Notes under the pieces: generated by a model
Seen by the model: only the letters and a program-made list of their open reading frames with translations
What the model was told of the DNA's origin: nothing
Database searches by the model: none
In this document: positions 42,314 through 51,771 of the stretch, one piece after another
How positions within the stretch are numbered: position 1 is the stretch's first letter
Layout of the letters: each line of letters starts with the position of its first letter
Program-made: the position numbers and the translations under genes
Source: Candidatus Binatia bacterium
GTDB lineage: Bacteria; Desulfobacterota; Binatia; UBA1149; JAJCZL01
Length of the DNA: 64,000 nucleotides
Direction of reading: 5' to 3'
Assembly: GCA_028278325.1 (NCBI GenBank)
Contig: JANQEO010000180.1
Location: 1 to 64,000, forward strand

Positions 42314-43380
42314 GCAGTTCGACACTAGGCAGCGGCGATCTGGTTCTTGTTACCGGTGGCGCCGGTTACGTGGGCTCGCATCTCGTGCGCAGCCTGCTCG
42401 ACCGCGGCTACGCGGTGAGAGTTATCGACAACTTCTTGTACGGGGACTCGGGGCTGCGTGGCTGCTACGCGCATCCGAACCTACAGGTCCAGTACGGTGA
42501 CATTTGCAACATCCGCGACATGATCCGAGCGACCAAGGACGTCAAGGCGATAGTGGCGCTGGCCGCATTGGTGGGTGACGGAGCCTGCGAATTGAGCCAC
42601 GACGAAACGCTGGCTATCAACATCGAGTCGACACGTATCCTGACCCATGTAGTCGATCTCAATCCGAACATCGAGCGTGTCGTGTTCGCGTCATCCTGCA
42701 GTGTGTACGGTGCTACGGAAGGTCTCCTGCTGAACGAGGGGTCTACGCTGAACCCCGTCTCTTTCTATGCCCGCAGTCGAATCGTGTCCGAAGGTATACT
42801 CGCTCGAGGTCTGGCCGATCGCTCGGTGTGCACGTTGCGTTTGGGTACGGTCTTCGGCGCCTCTCCGCGCATGCGTTTCGACTTGATGGTCAACACGATG
42901 ACAAGCCGCGCGGTAAGCGGCGGCAAGATCACGGTCATGGGGGGCGAAGCGTGGCGGCCGCATGTGCACGTAGAGGATGTTGCTGAGGCTTTTGCCCTGG
43001 CGGCCGAGGCGCCGTCGGAAAAAGTGAGCGGCGAGATGTTCAATGTCGGCTCGGATCGCAACAACTTCACGATCTCGGAGACTGCCGTCATCGTCGCCGG
43101 GCAGGTTCCCGGTACGGAGATAGAGTATGTCGATACCGTCGAGGATCCGCGCAGCTACAGGGTGAGCTTCGACAAGATACGCCACGTGTTGGGTTTCACC
43201 ACGCGTTACCGTCTCGAGGACGGCATAGAGCAGGTGAAGGAACTGATCTCTCAGCCCGACATAGACCTCCAGGATGAGCGGTTCTACAACCTGTCGTATC
43301 TCAAGAAGCATGGGTTCGTCGGTGACCGTACCGCCAGTTCCGAAGGCGGCGAGGAAATTACATCGTCGACTGCAGTCTGA
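42310..43380 (+). CDS. SDR nucleotide-sugar epimerase/dehydratase
   Basis: 356 residues. The NAD-binding GGAGYVGSHL starts near residue 15, with FASSCSVYG near 122 (catalytic Ser/Thr region). The active-site motif reads YARSR near 152: the usual YxxxK Lys is Arg. HVHVEDVAEAF and FNVGSD are standard extended-SDR elements. It should modify a nucleotide sugar (4-epimerisation or dehydration). It overlaps the fused transferase by 4 bases, and may supply the catalytic SDR function that the fused protein lacks. The Lys-to-Arg change weakens a confident activity call. Confidence 0.82.
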   Translation: MSSSTLGSGDLVLVTGGAGYVGSHLVRSLLDRGYAVRVIDNFLYGDSGLRGCYAHPNLQVQYGDICNIRDMIRATKDVKAIVALAALVGDGACELSHDETLAINIESTRILTHVVDLNPNIERVVFASSCSVYGATEGLLLNEGSTLNPVSFYARSRIVSEGILARGLADRSVCTLRLGTVFGASPRMRFDLMVNTMTSRAVSGGKITVMGGEAWRPHVHVEDVAEAFALAAEAPSEKVSGEMFNVGSDRNNFTISETAVIVAGQVPGTEIEYVDTVEDPRSYRVSFDKIRHVLGFTTRYRLEDGIEQVKELISQPDIDLQDERFYNLSYLKKHGFVGDRTASSEGGEEITSSTAV

Positions 43381-43410
43381 CGAGTACACAGGAGGACCGG
43401 GCGAGATATC

Positions 43411-44415
43411 ATGAGCGCGCGTGACGGCGTGATAGGTGTTCTGCATTTCGGTCTCGGTGAGATCGGCCGGGCTATTGCCGTGGCTGTCGCCGAGCGCACC
43501 AACATGAAGAGCGTGGGCGCTGTCGACGTGAACCCTGAACTGGTCGGCAGAACGCTCGGCGAGGTTGCCGGTGGCAGTCAGAACGGGCTACGGGTAGCCC
43601 GATCCCTCGACGCGGCCCTCGAAGGTAGCGACGGGGCTCGTGTGGCATTCCATGCCGCCGGGTCGCGAATCGAGGATACGGAGCCTCAATACCTGGAGTT
43701 GATGCGGGCCGGGCTCAACATTGTCACCACCGCCGAGGAACTTATCGCCCCGTGGTCCGGTGCAGGTACGGCTTGCGCCGAACGGCTCGACGAGGCCGCC
43801 CGGGGTTACGGGGTAACCCTGTTCCCGGCAGGCGTGAACCCGGGCTTCCTCATGGACCGTCTACCCGTATTCGTCTCGTCGATGTCGTTGCAGACCCACG
43901 GAATCCACGTGAGGCGGTTGGTCGATCTCAGCCAGCGCAGGGGTGCCCTGCGCCGCAAAATGGGCGTCGGTGAGAGCGTTGCCGAGGTGGAGCAGCGTAT
44001 CGCCGAGCGCAGAATCGGCCACGTAGGCCTGGTCGAATCGCTCAGGTACATAGCCGACGGGCTCGGCTGGGAGGTCGGGGACGTCTCAGAGTGCCTGTCA
44101 CCGGTGGTTGCCGACGGCCTGGTGGAACGCGACGGCGAACGTGTCGAAGCGGGGCAGGTCCTCGGCTTGGAGCACACCGCCCGCGCTGTTGAGCGAGGGG
44201 GCAAACCGCTCTCGCTTTCGTTGACCATGCGTCTCGATGCCGAGCGAGGAATGGACGAGATCGAGATCGAGGGGGAGCCGCCCCTGAAAGTTGCTGTTGA
44301 AGGCGGACTCAACGGTGATCGTGCGACTGTGGCAAGCGTGATAAACGCAGCCGCCTTCGTGGTCGATGCCGAGCCGGGTCTCTTGTGGAGACTGCCGTCT
44401 CCTTCGGCGAGCTGA
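43411..44415 (+). CDS. DapB-like NAD(P)-binding oxidoreductase
   Basis: 334 residues. An N-terminal Rossmann fold (VLHFGLGEIGRAIAVAV near 10-26, then VDVNPE) and a central alpha/beta domain (LFPAGVNPGFLMDRLP near 135-150) resemble the dihydrodipicolinate reductase / 2,4-diaminopentanoate dehydrogenase family. Those enzymes reduce or oxidise imines and amino acids. In an EPS locus it may form or modify an amino-acid or imino-sugar substituent. RBS GGAGG is upstream, ~17 bases before the ATG, too far to be ideal. Substrate unknown. Confidence 0.7.
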   Translation: MSARDGVIGVLHFGLGEIGRAIAVAVAERTNMKSVGAVDVNPELVGRTLGEVAGGSQNGLRVARSLDAALEGSDGARVAFHAAGSRIEDTEPQYLELMRAGLNIVTTAEELIAPWSGAGTACAERLDEAARGYGVTLFPAGVNPGFLMDRLPVFVSSMSLQTHGIHVRRLVDLSQRRGALRRKMGVGESVAEVEQRIAERRIGHVGLVESLRYIADGLGWEVGDVSECLSPVVADGLVERDGERVEAGQVLGLEHTARAVERGGKPLSLSLTMRLDAERGMDEIEIEGEPPLKVAVEGGLNGDRATVASVINAAAFVVDAEPGLLWRLPSPSAS

Positions 44416-44430
44416 TAGGAAGCCATCGTA

Positions 44431-45498
44431 GTGGAGAACACTGACAGAGAGCTCAGAGTCGGAGTAATAGGATGTGGCGTCATCGCCCGGACTCACCTGC
44501 CGTACATAAGGAAAGCGGGGGGCAGGGTGGTGGGCCTGGCCGATGCATCCCATGCTGCGGCCAACGATCTGGCCGACCGCTTCGGTATACAGCGCATCTA
44601 CCGAGGCATCGATGAGTTGTTGGACGTCGAGAGACCGGACGTGGTTCACATACTCACGCCTCCTCACACTCACTGCGAGGTCGCTGTGGCGGCCCTGTCG
44701 CGGGGAGTTCACGCCCTGGTCGAAAAACCGATGGCCGTAACCCCGACCGAGGCTCAGGAGATGGCGTCTGTTGCCGCGGAGTCGCGGGCCCTACTTACGT
44801 GCGATCACAACCGCTTGTTTGATCCGCCTATGCTCGAGGCAAGGCGTCTTTTCGACAGTGGCGCGCTCGGGCGGATCGTCCACGTCGAGAGCTATCAGGC
44901 CGGAATGGCCGGAGAGAGAGATTGGTTGAAGCGCCTGGAAGGCGCAGGGCTGGGCGACCTTCTCCCGCACCCTCTGTATCTGCAGCTGGCATTCATGGGG
45001 AGAGTGTCGGAGGTCGACGCTTTCGCGGTCAAATCGCGGGCTACGGGCGACTACGACGAGCTGCGCGTCGGCCTGCGCGGCGAAGGCTGCACGGGCACGC
45101 TGACGATCTCGATGAACGCCAAGCCTCATCTCAACACGCTGAAGCTATGCGGGACGCGCATGACCATCGAGGTCAATCTCAACAACATGACCATCGTCAA
45201 ACGCAGAGACTACGCGCTCCCTAAGATCATAGCGAAGTCCATGCCCAATCTACACGAGGCCGAGCAGCTGGTGTTGCAGACCGTACGGAACACGGTCAAC
45301 TTCGTGACCGGACGCGCACGCTACTATCCGGGGATGGGCGAGCTGATAAGGCGGTTCTATGAAGCCGTCAGAGGCAAGGGCGAGTCTCCGGTGCCCGTCG
45401 ACCGTGCCGCGCAAGTGGTCAAGGTAACGTCGGCGATCTGGGAATGCGTCGGAATCGAGCGGCCTGACGGCCGATCTCACATCAGGGCGGTGAAGTGA
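44431..45498 (+). CDS. Gfo/Idh/MocA-family sugar oxidoreductase
   Basis: 355 residues from GTG 44431. GVIGCGVIARTHLPYI near residue 11 binds NAD(P); EKPMAVTPTEAQEM near 98 is the family's EKP element with the catalytic Lys. The C-terminal domain is the usual alpha/beta sheet. These enzymes oxidise or reduce nucleotide or free sugars, for example UDP-GlcNAc(A) 3-dehydrogenase in aminouronate synthesis. The nearby DegT aminotransferase makes a 3-keto intermediate plausible, but they are five genes apart. It overlaps the next GTG by 4 bases. Confidence 0.88.
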   Translation: MENTDRELRVGVIGCGVIARTHLPYIRKAGGRVVGLADASHAAANDLADRFGIQRIYRGIDELLDVERPDVVHILTPPHTHCEVAVAALSRGVHALVEKPMAVTPTEAQEMASVAAESRALLTCDHNRLFDPPMLEARRLFDSGALGRIVHVESYQAGMAGERDWLKRLEGAGLGDLLPHPLYLQLAFMGRVSEVDAFAVKSRATGDYDELRVGLRGEGCTGTLTISMNAKPHLNTLKLCGTRMTIEVNLNNMTIVKRRDYALPKIIAKSMPNLHEAEQLVLQTVRNTVNFVTGRARYYPGMGELIRRFYEAVRGKGESPVPVDRAAQVVKVTSAIWECVGIERPDGRSHIRAVK

Positions 45499-46484
45499 AA
45501 GCTTTTGTAACAGGCGGAACAGGCTTCCTCGGCCGATATGTAGTCAAGAGGTTGCTGGAACGGGGAGACGAGGTGACCGTCCTCGCGCGTGAGCAGAGCG
45601 ATACGAGTGCGCTCGAGGCTCAAGGCGTCCGCATTCTGACCGGCGATCTCGCCGACCTGGAGTCACTCGGCGGGGACTTCTTGAAAGGCTTCGACGTCGT
45701 CTACCACGTTGGCGCCCGCGTGGTTTCGACCGGCGCCTGGGAAGAGTTCGAAAAGGCCAACGTAACGGCCACCCGTCAGTTGCTCGAGATGGCGGAGACC
45801 TTCGGACTCAAGCGTTTCGTCTACGTCAGCTCCCTGGGCATCTTCGACATCCCTTCGGCGGGTGTGACCATAACCGAGGAGTCCGACTACGATCACGAGC
45901 CCCTGTTGAGAGGTCACTATACGCGCTCGAAGATTCACGCGGATAGGTTGGCCTGTGCGGCGGCGCGGGCGGGCAAGCCGGTTGTCGTCGTGCGCCCGGG
46001 GAGGATCTACGGCCATGACCATCCCTCGCAACCGCTGTTCATGGGGCGGGTCAAGAAGAGATTGATGGGCAACACCTGGGTCGTTGTGAGTCGGCCCTCC
46101 TATCTCGTCCCCGTAGCCTATGTGGACAACGCTGCCGAGGCTGTGGTGATGGCCGGCACGCGCGACGGCGTGGAAGGGCAGATCTTCAACGTGATCGACG
46201 ACGACACCCTTACTCAGAAGGAGTACTTCCGGGCTCTGGCCGAGATCGAGAAATCCAAGGGCAGGGGGCTTCGCGTGGCATTCCTGCCTGTAGGCCTGTT
46301 CGTGCCCGCAGTGATTGCGGTCGATACCTTGTTCAAGTTTCTGAAACGCCGGGCCTGGTCGGTGGCTTACCAGCTGCGCCGCTCGGGCCGCAATGCGCGT
46401 TACTCCACCGACGCCGCACGCTCCGAACTGGGCTGGCAGCCGCGCACTTCTCTCAGGGAGGCATTGGAGCTATCGCTCCGCTAG
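45495..46484 (+). CDS. SDR-family NAD-dependent epimerase/dehydratase
   Basis: 329 residues from GTG 45495 (overlaps the previous stop as GTGA). FVTGGTGFLGRYVVKRL binds the cofactor, SSLGIF near 115 gives the Ser, and HYTRSKIHAD near 136 the intact YxxxK dyad. The C-terminus is the substrate-binding part, with basic residues at the end. The similarity includes 3-beta-hydroxysteroid-dehydrogenase-like and NDP-sugar SDRs, so a sugar substrate is inferred from context. Confidence 0.85.
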   Translation: MKAFVTGGTGFLGRYVVKRLLERGDEVTVLAREQSDTSALEAQGVRILTGDLADLESLGGDFLKGFDVVYHVGARVVSTGAWEEFEKANVTATRQLLEMAETFGLKRFVYVSSLGIFDIPSAGVTITEESDYDHEPLLRGHYTRSKIHADRLACAAARAGKPVVVVRPGRIYGHDHPSQPLFMGRVKKRLMGNTWVVVSRPSYLVPVAYVDNAAEAVVMAGTRDGVEGQIFNVIDDDTLTQKEYFRALAEIEKSKGRGLRVAFLPVGLFVPAVIAVDTLFKFLKRRAWSVAYQLRRSGRNARYSTDAARSELGWQPRTSLREALELSLR

Positions 46485-46489
46485 GCACG

Positions 46490-47758
46490 ATGCGAATACT
46501 GTTTCTCGAGGCTTCCTCCGGTCAGGTAGTAGGCGGGTCGCTGACCGGCATGCTCCACCTGATCGGCGGCCTCGACCAGAGCGTCTACGAACCCATCGTC
46601 ATCCTCTATGAGGAAAAGCCGGTGATCAACGCTCTAAAGATGCAGGGAATCCGCGTGCGTGTGTTCAGCAAGCGCCGTCTCCCGAAAGAGAACGCTTTGC
46701 AGGACCACCCCAGCTACATCAAGGCCAAGAGCTACTCCTTGGTGGCCAGGATCGCTCGCAACTTGAGGGCGGCTTTTACGTTCGTTTTCGAGACACTGCC
46801 TGCCGCGCTTCGCCTGTCGCGTCTCTTCAAGGAAGAGCGCGCCGACATGGTGCATGTCTGCAACGGATTTCGCGGCAACATGGACGCCATAGTCGCCGCC
46901 CGGATCTGTGGGATCCCGTGTTTGGTTCACTCAAAAGGTTTCGACAAGCACAGCTTCGTGGAGCGGCTGTTCGCGCCGGGGGTCGCAGCCTCGGTGTGCA
47001 TGACCCGCGCGATCGAAGACCACTGTCGTAGCCAGGGGATAAGCCCGCCGGAGTACAATGTCGTCTACGACGGGTTGGACCTCCAGGAATTCAAGCCCTC
47101 CAGGCACCGCAATGACGTTCGCGAGGAGCTCGGGATAGATCCCGCCGCCCCCGTGGTAGGCGTGGTGGGCAACATCCAGGAGTGGAAGGGCCAGCTCGTG
47201 CTGTTGCAGGCGATGGCGGCGCTAAGACGAAAACACCCTGACGCGATCGCTCTGATCGTAGGGGGGGTGCACCGAAGCGGGATGGCCTACGCAGAGAAAC
47301 TGCAGCGCTTCATTCGCGACAACCACCTCGAAGGCAGCGTGATCATGACCGGTGCCCGTGACGACGTCAGCGATTTGATGAGCGCCATGGACGTAGTGGC
47401 CCATACCTCGGTCAGACGTGAGCCGTTCGGCAGGGTCATCATCGAAGGGATGGCGGTGGGGCGCCCGGTTGTTGCGACGCGTGCCGGCGGTGTGCCAGAA
47501 TTCGTGCATGACGGAGAGGACGGCCTGCTTGTGAACGCCGGCGACGCAAGAGAGTTGGCGGAGGTCCTGGACCGACTGTTCACGGATGGGCGCCTGCGCG
47601 AGTCGCTGTCGGCGGGGGCTTTGCGTGCAGTGCGCGAGTTCAGCGTCGAACACCATGTCGCCGAAATGACCGCCATCTACGACCGGATCGCCAAGCGATT
47701 CGGTATCCGCGACCACACTCTGCGCAAGCTCGACGAGGCGGTCGGTACGCCGGCATGA
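46490..47758 (+). CDS. Family 4 glycosyltransferase
   Basis: 422 residues. ILFLEASSGQVVGGSLTGML at the start, VVGVVGNIQEWKGQLVLLQA near 222 and the GT4 signature RREPFGRVIIEGMAVGRPVV near 305 followed by AGGVPEFVHDGEDGLLV. Retaining glycosyltransferase for the repeat unit, cytoplasmic face. It lies 6 bases after the SDR gene. Confidence 0.91.
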   Translation: MRILFLEASSGQVVGGSLTGMLHLIGGLDQSVYEPIVILYEEKPVINALKMQGIRVRVFSKRRLPKENALQDHPSYIKAKSYSLVARIARNLRAAFTFVFETLPAALRLSRLFKEERADMVHVCNGFRGNMDAIVAARICGIPCLVHSKGFDKHSFVERLFAPGVAASVCMTRAIEDHCRSQGISPPEYNVVYDGLDLQEFKPSRHRNDVREELGIDPAAPVVGVVGNIQEWKGQLVLLQAMAALRRKHPDAIALIVGGVHRSGMAYAEKLQRFIRDNHLEGSVIMTGARDDVSDLMSAMDVVAHTSVRREPFGRVIIEGMAVGRPVVATRAGGVPEFVHDGEDGLLVNAGDARELAEVLDRLFTDGRLRESLSAGALRAVREFSVEHHVAEMTAIYDRIAKRFGIRDHTLRKLDEAVGTPA

Positions 47759-47839
47759 CGCCGGTCGGCCGGTGGGCGGCGGGGCCGCCGCATCGAACCG
47801 GCGACAGACCTTCAGCCGTTCTGAACCGATGACGGCGCA

Positions 47840-49192
47840 ATGAGCGATTCAACAGACAAGCCTGGCGGCGGCCTGAGAAAGCTGGCCCTCGACGCTACCG
47901 GGACCTTCGGGACGCGCGTCATCACGATGGTGCTCGGCCTCGGAACCGGCATCATTACGGCGAGGATGCTGGGCCCGGAAGCGCGCGGCATTTTTTCTCT
48001 GGTCAGCCTCTTCCCCGCCACCATCGTGACCCTGTCCAAGTTCGGACAGTCGCAATCGACGATCTATTTCATCCGCCGTGAGCGCGTAGATGTTTCCCAG
48101 ATAGCGTCGAATGTTTTGCTGTTCGCCATCGTCGTCGGTGCCGTGCTCGTTGCGACGTCGGTCCTGTGCCGGGATCTGTTGGTCGGCTCCATCTTGAAGG
48201 GGGTGCCGGTTTGGGCCCTGCTTGTAGTCCTGCCCCTGATCCCCATCCTGCTCGTGGAGAGCTATCTGTACGGAATCCTCCAGGCGACCGACCGGTTTCG
48301 TGTCTACAACACCCGCGTGCTCGGGGAGTCCGTTTTCACTTTGGCGCTCATGGCGGTCGTGTTGGTCGGATTTGGGCTCGGTCTCGAGGGTGCCTTGGCG
48401 GTCACGGTCAGTATCCGTTTCTTCATGGCCGGCTGGGTAGTGATGTCCGTGAATCGGGATACGCCGGTGCGCGGCCGCTTCAGCGTCAGCTTGTTCGGGC
48501 GGATGATGAGATACGGGACGAAGTCGCACATTCAGATCATCGCGTCCCACTTCCACTTCAAGGCCGTGACATACATGGTCGCGTATTTCCTGGATCCCAC
48601 CCAGGTAGCGTTCTACGCGATTGCATCACGCTTGGCCGAACAGATCATGTACGTGCCGCAGTCGTTGGGCCTGGCGTTGTTCCCGAGGCTGGCGAGTTCC
48701 GAACCTGAGCGGGTTCACAGCATGACGGCGCAGGCGTGCCGCCAGACCGTCGCGGTAACCGCCGCAATGGCGCTGGTGCTGGCCCTTGCCGGGAAGTTCC
48801 TCATCGTGACCTTGTACGGTGTCTCCTATGCATCGGCGGCAGTGCCTCTTCCTTACATATGTATCGGAATCGTCATGATGTCTCTCTACGTGCTGCTGTC
48901 CCGGAACTTCACGAGCCGTAACCGGCAGGTCGTCAACATCGTTGCCGCCTACGTTGCGCTCGGAGGCAACATCGGGGCGAACATCTTCCTGATTCCTTCG
49001 ATGGGCATAGAAGGCGCGGCGATCGCGACGGCGAGTTCCTACTCCCTTGCGGCCCTGATCCTTCTCGTATTCTTCGTCAAGGAATCCGGCCTTGCCTGGC
49101 ACGAAGCCGTGGTCCTGAGAGGCCGGGACGTGGTCATGTGGAGGCGCCTCGCCGCCGACCTCTGGACCTCTCTCCGGCCCGCTAGAGCGTGA
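47840..49192 (+). CDS. Wzx-type oligosaccharide flippase (MATE/MVF superfamily)
   Basis: 450 residues, about 12 hydrophobic helices, starting with RKLALDATGTFGTRVITMVLG. Family features are the GPEARGIFSLVSLF and YLVAYFLDPTQVAFYAIASRLAE-like half-repeats (the latter near 243-265) and no soluble domain. It should move undecaprenyl-linked repeat units across the inner membrane for the polymerase at 36780. This supports Wzx/Wzy-type export with the Wza and Wzz homologues of the locus. Confidence 0.9.
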   Translation: MSDSTDKPGGGLRKLALDATGTFGTRVITMVLGLGTGIITARMLGPEARGIFSLVSLFPATIVTLSKFGQSQSTIYFIRRERVDVSQIASNVLLFAIVVGAVLVATSVLCRDLLVGSILKGVPVWALLVVLPLIPILLVESYLYGILQATDRFRVYNTRVLGESVFTLALMAVVLVGFGLGLEGALAVTVSIRFFMAGWVVMSVNRDTPVRGRFSVSLFGRMMRYGTKSHIQIIASHFHFKAVTYMVAYFLDPTQVAFYAIASRLAEQIMYVPQSLGLALFPRLASSEPERVHSMTAQACRQTVAVTAAMALVLALAGKFLIVTLYGVSYASAAVPLPYICIGIVMMSLYVLLSRNFTSRNRQVVNIVAAYVALGGNIGANIFLIPSMGIEGAAIATASSYSLAALILLVFFVKESGLAWHEAVVLRGRDVVMWRRLAADLWTSLRPARA

Positions 49193-49217
49193 TGTCTACG
49201 ACTCAAGTCCTACCTCG

Positions 49218-49264
49218 GTTAGGTCCCCTAACTCTGTGAAATAAATTGCTTTTTGCTTTTTGCG
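49218..49264 (+). terminator. Weak hairpin with downstream T-rich tract
   Basis: GTTAGG (49218-49223), loop TCC, CCTAAC (49227-49232), then T5 runs at 49250-49254 and 49257-49261. The T tract is 17 bases from the stem, so termination is uncertain. The repeat TTGCTTTTTGCTTTTTGC may instead be part of a promoter for the FG-GAP gene. Confidence 0.3.
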
Positions 49265-49335
49265 TTTGAGGGCCACGACCCCCGAAAGGGTATTGTTAGC
49301 CGGCCCCACTCGGGTCAGTGTGACCTGTTGAGGAC

Positions 49336-51768
49336 ATGCGCCCTTTACAACCCATACTCTGGCGCGTTCGCTACGCGGTCGCCGTGTTGATTCTTGGTGC
49401 AGCGGTGGCGATGCCGTCTACCTCCATGGCGATCACGATCAGCTGTGACCGCGACTCCGACGAAGCCGGCCGGTCGGTCGAGGTCGGGGGGGATTACGAC
49501 GGGGACGGAGTGGTCGACATCGTGCTCGGCGCTCCGTGCGCCATGGTCGACGGCGTTCAGCGCGTCGGCTGGGTGGCGGTGTACTCCGGTACAACCGGCT
49601 CGTTGATCGAACGCATTAAGGGAGAGCAAGAAAGAGAGTTCTTCGGCACCGACTTGGAGTTCGTCGGAGACGTCGACGGTGATGGCACTGATGAGCTAGC
49701 GGTGGGGTCCCAGCGCTGGGACGTGGACCTCGGTGACGATATGGCGATCAGCGACGCCGGACGGCTTACCGTCATATCTTCGGTAGCCGGGCCGCTCTAC
49801 ACCATCGAGGGCATGGAGGACTCCGCGAACTTCGGTCAGACTATCACCGCGACCGCCGATCTTGACATGGATATGGTGGCCGATTTCGTCGTCAACGCGG
49901 GAGGTGCGACGGTCGGCGGCGATCCCAAGGGCATAGCATATCTGGTTTCGGCCGCGGACGGCTCGATCATCGATCAGAGTGACGGTGACGTAAAGTTCGA
50001 TCGATGGGGAAGCACTCTCGGACCCATCGGTGATGTGAACGGGGATGGGTCCGCCGATGTACTTATCGCTTCCAATGTGGCCGATCTTCCCCAACAGGAG
50101 AACAACGGTGTGGTCAAGGTGGTCTCCGGTGCTGACTTCAGCGACGTGATAGCCACGGTCGCCGGCATCGAGGAGGAAAAGCTGGGGAGGGCCGTCGGGG
50201 CGACCATCGACCTCGACGCCGACATGAAGCCGGACTTCTTTGCCGGCTCGCCTGGTTTCGACGTTGGGAACAAGAACAACGCGGGCCGAGTGCGTCTATG
50301 CTCCGGAGCGAGCGGTCAGGTCATCGACACATTCGAGGAGCCCTCCGCGCAGGTGGGGGCGGCTTTCGGAACTCAACTCGTGGTCATTGACAACATAGAC
50401 GCCGACCAGGTCCCCGATCTGGTCGCCTCGGCGCCGACCGGAGACTCCAACGGAATGATCAATGCCGGCCGTGTCCATGCGTTGGCGGGAGTCGACGGTT
50501 TGCCTCTTTGGACGATCGAGGGGGAACGGTCCGGGCTCAAGCTCGGCCAGGCGATGGCTACGGGAGCCGACTTCGACGGCGACATGATCAACGACATCCT
50601 CATCGGTGAGCCTGGGGGCGCGCCGCGCGGACGCAGAGGTGCCGGCGGGGCGCGTTTGGTCTCGGGAGCGGACGGCTCCGTCATAACCACTCTCGCCGGC
50701 AAGCGTGGGCGTGAGACCCGCTTTTTCGTTGCGGGCTGGAAGCGCGGCCGGGTGCCGCAGGTGAGAGGATTCACCAACTCCGGACGCAGAACGAATCCAA
50801 GAAGCAGGGTGATACGGGGCACTCGCTCCGGGGACCTCACCGCCACGGTCGTCGACATCATAGGCGGGTCCAAGATGCCGGGAGAGCTACGCGTGGCGGT
50901 AGGTACCGGTCGTGGCTCGGAGAGTCAGCGGGTCGATATCCTCAGGGCGAGCCGGCGCCGCCGCATCATCGCCTCTTTCGACGGGGTGCCGGACCCGGGC
51001 TACTCGGGTGGGGTCAATGTGGCGGCCGGTGATTTCGATGGCGAAGGCTTGGATGAAATCGTCGTCGCAAGATCCGATTCCGACGACGGGACGGTCAATG
51101 CGGCGGTCTTCAAGTTCCTCGATCTCGACCCCGTGACCGGCAACGAACTCTGGGTCGGCATGGACAGCTTCGACGTGTTTCTAGACACCGACATGTTCGG
51201 GCCGACGCCTATCGACGCCGACGGTGCCAACGTTGCTGTCGGCGAACTGCGCAACGGTCCGGAACTCGACGACGATTTCGAGGAAATCGTGGTCGCTCCC
51301 GCTTCCGGCTTGCCGGTGGTGAGGGTCTTGGCAGCCAACGGGACGACGTTGCAGGAATGGATTGCATACTCCGAGGACATCGCAGACGGGGTGAGCGTCG
51401 CGGTGGGTGACCTCGACGGTAACGGAAAGCTAGAGATAGTAACGGCGCCCGCGTCGGGGATAGGCTGGATAAAGGCCTTCGACGGGAGTGATGGAACACC
51501 CTACGTGCCTGTGGGCTCGGGGTCGCCGGTGAGCTTTTTCGCGTTCGATCTGTCCTTCGAGGGTGGAGCCAAACTCGCCCTGGCCGACGTCGATCTGGAT
51601 GACGCTGCAGAGATTCTTGTCGTGCCGGCAACCGGAATGCCGACGGAAGTGCGGGCTTTCGAGGCCGACGGCACCCCTGTGGAGGACTGGAAGGTTGTCA
51701 AGCCGTTCGGACCCTCCCTGAATCGTGGCACTGCTATAGCAGCCACGGACCGCTTCTATCGTCACTGA
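49336..51768 (+). CDS. Secreted FG-GAP repeat (integrin-like propeller) protein
   Basis: 810 residues. A signal peptide ends near SMA (residue 32). From ~45 to ~440 at least six FG-GAP repeats carry calcium-type loops (GDYDGDGVVDIVLGAP, GDVDGDGTDELAVGS, GDVNGDGSADVLIAS, GADFDGDMINDILIGEP). A basic middle region (RGRRGAGGAR, SGRRTNPRSRVIRG) is followed by further VAVGDLDGNGKLEIVTAP-type repeats to the end. No C-terminal anchor is evident. Such propellers bind ligands, often carbohydrates, outside the cell; lying within the EPS locus it may be an EPS-associated matrix or binding protein. The intergenic gap before it is 143 bases. Confidence 0.85.
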   Translation: MRPLQPILWRVRYAVAVLILGAAVAMPSTSMAITISCDRDSDEAGRSVEVGGDYDGDGVVDIVLGAPCAMVDGVQRVGWVAVYSGTTGSLIERIKGEQEREFFGTDLEFVGDVDGDGTDELAVGSQRWDVDLGDDMAISDAGRLTVISSVAGPLYTIEGMEDSANFGQTITATADLDMDMVADFVVNAGGATVGGDPKGIAYLVSAADGSIIDQSDGDVKFDRWGSTLGPIGDVNGDGSADVLIASNVADLPQQENNGVVKVVSGADFSDVIATVAGIEEEKLGRAVGATIDLDADMKPDFFAGSPGFDVGNKNNAGRVRLCSGASGQVIDTFEEPSAQVGAAFGTQLVVIDNIDADQVPDLVASAPTGDSNGMINAGRVHALAGVDGLPLWTIEGERSGLKLGQAMATGADFDGDMINDILIGEPGGAPRGRRGAGGARLVSGADGSVITTLAGKRGRETRFFVAGWKRGRVPQVRGFTNSGRRTNPRSRVIRGTRSGDLTATVVDIIGGSKMPGELRVAVGTGRGSESQRVDILRASRRRRIIASFDGVPDPGYSGGVNVAAGDFDGEGLDEIVVARSDSDDGTVNAAVFKFLDLDPVTGNELWVGMDSFDVFLDTDMFGPTPIDADGANVAVGELRNGPELDDDFEEIVVAPASGLPVVRVLAANGTTLQEWIAYSEDIADGVSVAVGDLDGNGKLEIVTAPASGIGWIKAFDGSDGTPYVPVGSGSPVSFFAFDLSFEGGAKLALADVDLDDAAEILVVPATGMPTEVRAFEADGTPVEDWKVVKPFGPSLNRGTAIAATDRFYRH

Positions 51769-51771
51769 TAC

